From positions 40,634-104,633 of the forward strand of contig JAUHZO010000015.1 in the NCBI GenBank assembly GCA_030425925.1: 64,000 nucleotides of DNA, written 5' to 3'. Both the position numbers and the translations under genes were made by a program. Under the pieces are notes generated by a model. That model was not told where the DNA came from and searched no databases. It was given only the letters and a program-made list of their open reading frames with translations. The stretch is from Alphaproteobacteria bacterium (lineage in GTDB: Bacteria; Pseudomonadota; Alphaproteobacteria; Rhodobacterales; Rhodobacteraceae). Position 1 is the first letter of the stretch; each line of letters begins with the position of its first letter. This document shows, piece by piece, positions 63,413 to 64,000 of this stretch.

Positions 63413-63691
63413 ATGACGTTATCCCGGTTGGACGCTGTTGAGGACGTTATGGAAACCATCATTCGTGCGCACATGGGCAGCACTTCTTTCACGTCTGTTG
63501 CTCACGCACCGCACTACGACGGTGATGAAGAAGCTATTTCGGTGGACATCGAAGTCGCGCAGGACATGGACAGCGATGTCAAAGAACGAGCTTTTTCGCT
63601 GACCCGCGTTTTACGGGAGCACTTGTTGTCAAACGGTGAAGAGCGGTTTCCGGTCGTCAACCTGAGGAAAGCCCGGACTTTACTCCTTTAA
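63413..63691 (+). CDS. orphan small protein of unknown function beside a decayed segment
   Basis: A 92-residue open frame after a GGGAG patch 11 bases upstream. The predicted order is helix (residues 3-20), a His-rich turn (VAHAPHYDGDEEA), strand (ISVDIEVAQ), helix (DVKERAFSLTRVLREHLL), strand (RFPVVNLRK). The last residues (ARTLLL) look like a frameshifted end. The base composition is lower in G+C than the window average, in line with an acquired or decaying locus. The family is not recognised. Confidence 0.55.
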   Translation: MTLSRLDAVEDVMETIIRAHMGSTSFTSVAHAPHYDGDEEAISVDIEVAQDMDSDVKERAFSLTRVLREHLLSNGEERFPVVNLRKARTLLL

Positions 63692-63862
63692 GCGAGGGCT
63701 TGCTCGCCACGGCGCGGCTGGTCCTGGAAGACGACGAACGGGCGGAAGCAGATACGCGACGTGGTTATAGACACTGCGGAGCGTTGCCTGCGGACGCTTG
63801 ATGCGACAGATGCGCAGGAACGGTACGAGTTTGTTTTCTTCCTCGTTCTACGAAGGCGGTAA
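63692..63862 (+). pseudogene. frameshifted remnant before the IS end
   Basis: In two forward frames there is protein-like sequence. One, directly after the orphan gene, reads LSEGLLATARLVLEDDERAE before drifting to a stop. The other takes over as KQIRDVVIDTAERCLRTLDA and then TDAQERYEFVFFLVLRRR, with a TAA at 63860. Joined by one frameshift they would give a helical protein without a good start codon. This suggests an inactivated partner gene. Sequence error is an alternative. Confidence 0.4.
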
Positions 63863-63877
63863 TCCTCTTTTTCTCTA

Positions 63878-64000
63878 GGGTCCAGACTCATTGTCGGTCA
63901 AAGCCAGAAGATGACCGCTGCGGCGAGCGCGATGGCTGACAGGAAGACCTTCGGGCATCTGTCGTAGCGGGTGGCGATGCGCCGCCAGTCCTTCAATCGG
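63878..64000 (-). mobile_element. end of an IS5-family (IS427-group-like) insertion sequence
   Basis: The terminal sequence GGGTCCAGACTCA at 63878-63890 looks like one IS inverted-repeat end, preceded by TA within a CTAG, the sort of target used by IS427-group elements. The transposase stop lies 8 bases inside. The element continues beyond the window, so the other end cannot be checked. Confidence 0.75.
63898..64000 (-). CDS. IS5-family transposase, C-terminal end (partial)
   Basis: On the minus strand the last 33 codons read RLKDWRRIATRYDRCPKVF then LSAIALAAAVIFWL and a TGA. The segment DWRRIATRYDR is the well-known C-terminal block of IS5-family DDE transposases, with the conserved Arg of the Y-(2)-R-(3)-E region upstream of what is visible. 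The rest of the gene lies outside the window. Confidence 0.9.
   Translation of the reverse strand, partial: RLKDWRRIATRYDRCPKVFLSAIALAAAVIFWL

Noticed and set aside
63688..63891. Reverse 67-residue frame (MSLDPREKED...) at the IS border
   Set aside because: It has a high Arg/Ser content, crosses the IS end and has no ribosome site. It is better read as a shadow of the forward remnant.

Overview
The window is a compact, GC-rich (roughly 65% G+C by eye) chromosomal segment of an alphaproteobacterium, most likely a marine Rhodobacterales (Rhodobacteraceae/Roseobacter group) strain. The reasons are the mnmG-rsmG-parA-parB block, the RegB-SenC-RegA (PrrBCA) redox system, the addBA-murU-amgK-tsaE order, a NavAb/NavSp-type sodium channel and an NDUFAF5-like protein of the Rhodobacteraceae type. 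A perfect parS palindrome inside rsmG next to parAB suggests that the left end lies near the chromosomal origin. No rRNA, tRNA or CRISPR was seen.

Left part (1-16 kb): the end of mnmG, then rsmG, parA and parB overlap in one operon. A reverse operon rph-rdgB-hemW is divergent from hrcA-grpE. Reverse mutS is divergent from the malic enzyme gene maeB, which is followed by a PfkB sugar kinase. Reverse msrA (exported), a DUF1810 gene and argG follow. Middle-left (16-24 kb): a membrane protein, a threonine dehydratase/SDR pair, an Hpt protein facing a REC-PP2C phosphatase, a NUDIX gene, and the run hslO-NUDIX-cca.

Middle (24-38 kb): a candidate 12-13 codon leader ORF with a near-perfect Shine-Dalgarno precedes three tandem full ABC exporters. 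A P-loop kinase, an RlmD/TrmA-type RNA methyltransferase and a BacNav sodium channel come next. Then a cell-envelope group (L,D-transpeptidase lipoprotein, reverse CAP lipoprotein, second Tat-type L,D-transpeptidase), a 63-residue exported membrane peptide with a bidirectional terminator, reverse hemH, and an NDUFAF5-like gene divergent from comF-grxC-nitrilase-marR.

Right part (38-64 kb): reverse ubiG, proline iminopeptidase, and a complete peptide-type ABC importer (permease, extended permease, double ATPase, Tat-exported binding protein). The reverse hslVU protease, an APH-fold kinase and a low-GC exported orphan follow. A long reverse block encodes TrxA, AddA, AddB, MurU, AmgK, TsaE, a membrane-anchored PAS protein and RegB. 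SenC and RegA run the other way. The last 650 bases are AT-richer and hold an orphan ORF, a frameshifted remnant and the end of an IS5-family element that continues outside the window.

Most genes are housekeeping. The parts that stand out are the ABC exporter triplet with its leader ORF, the PAS protein beside RegB, the exported micro-protein, the envelope cluster and the decayed right end.
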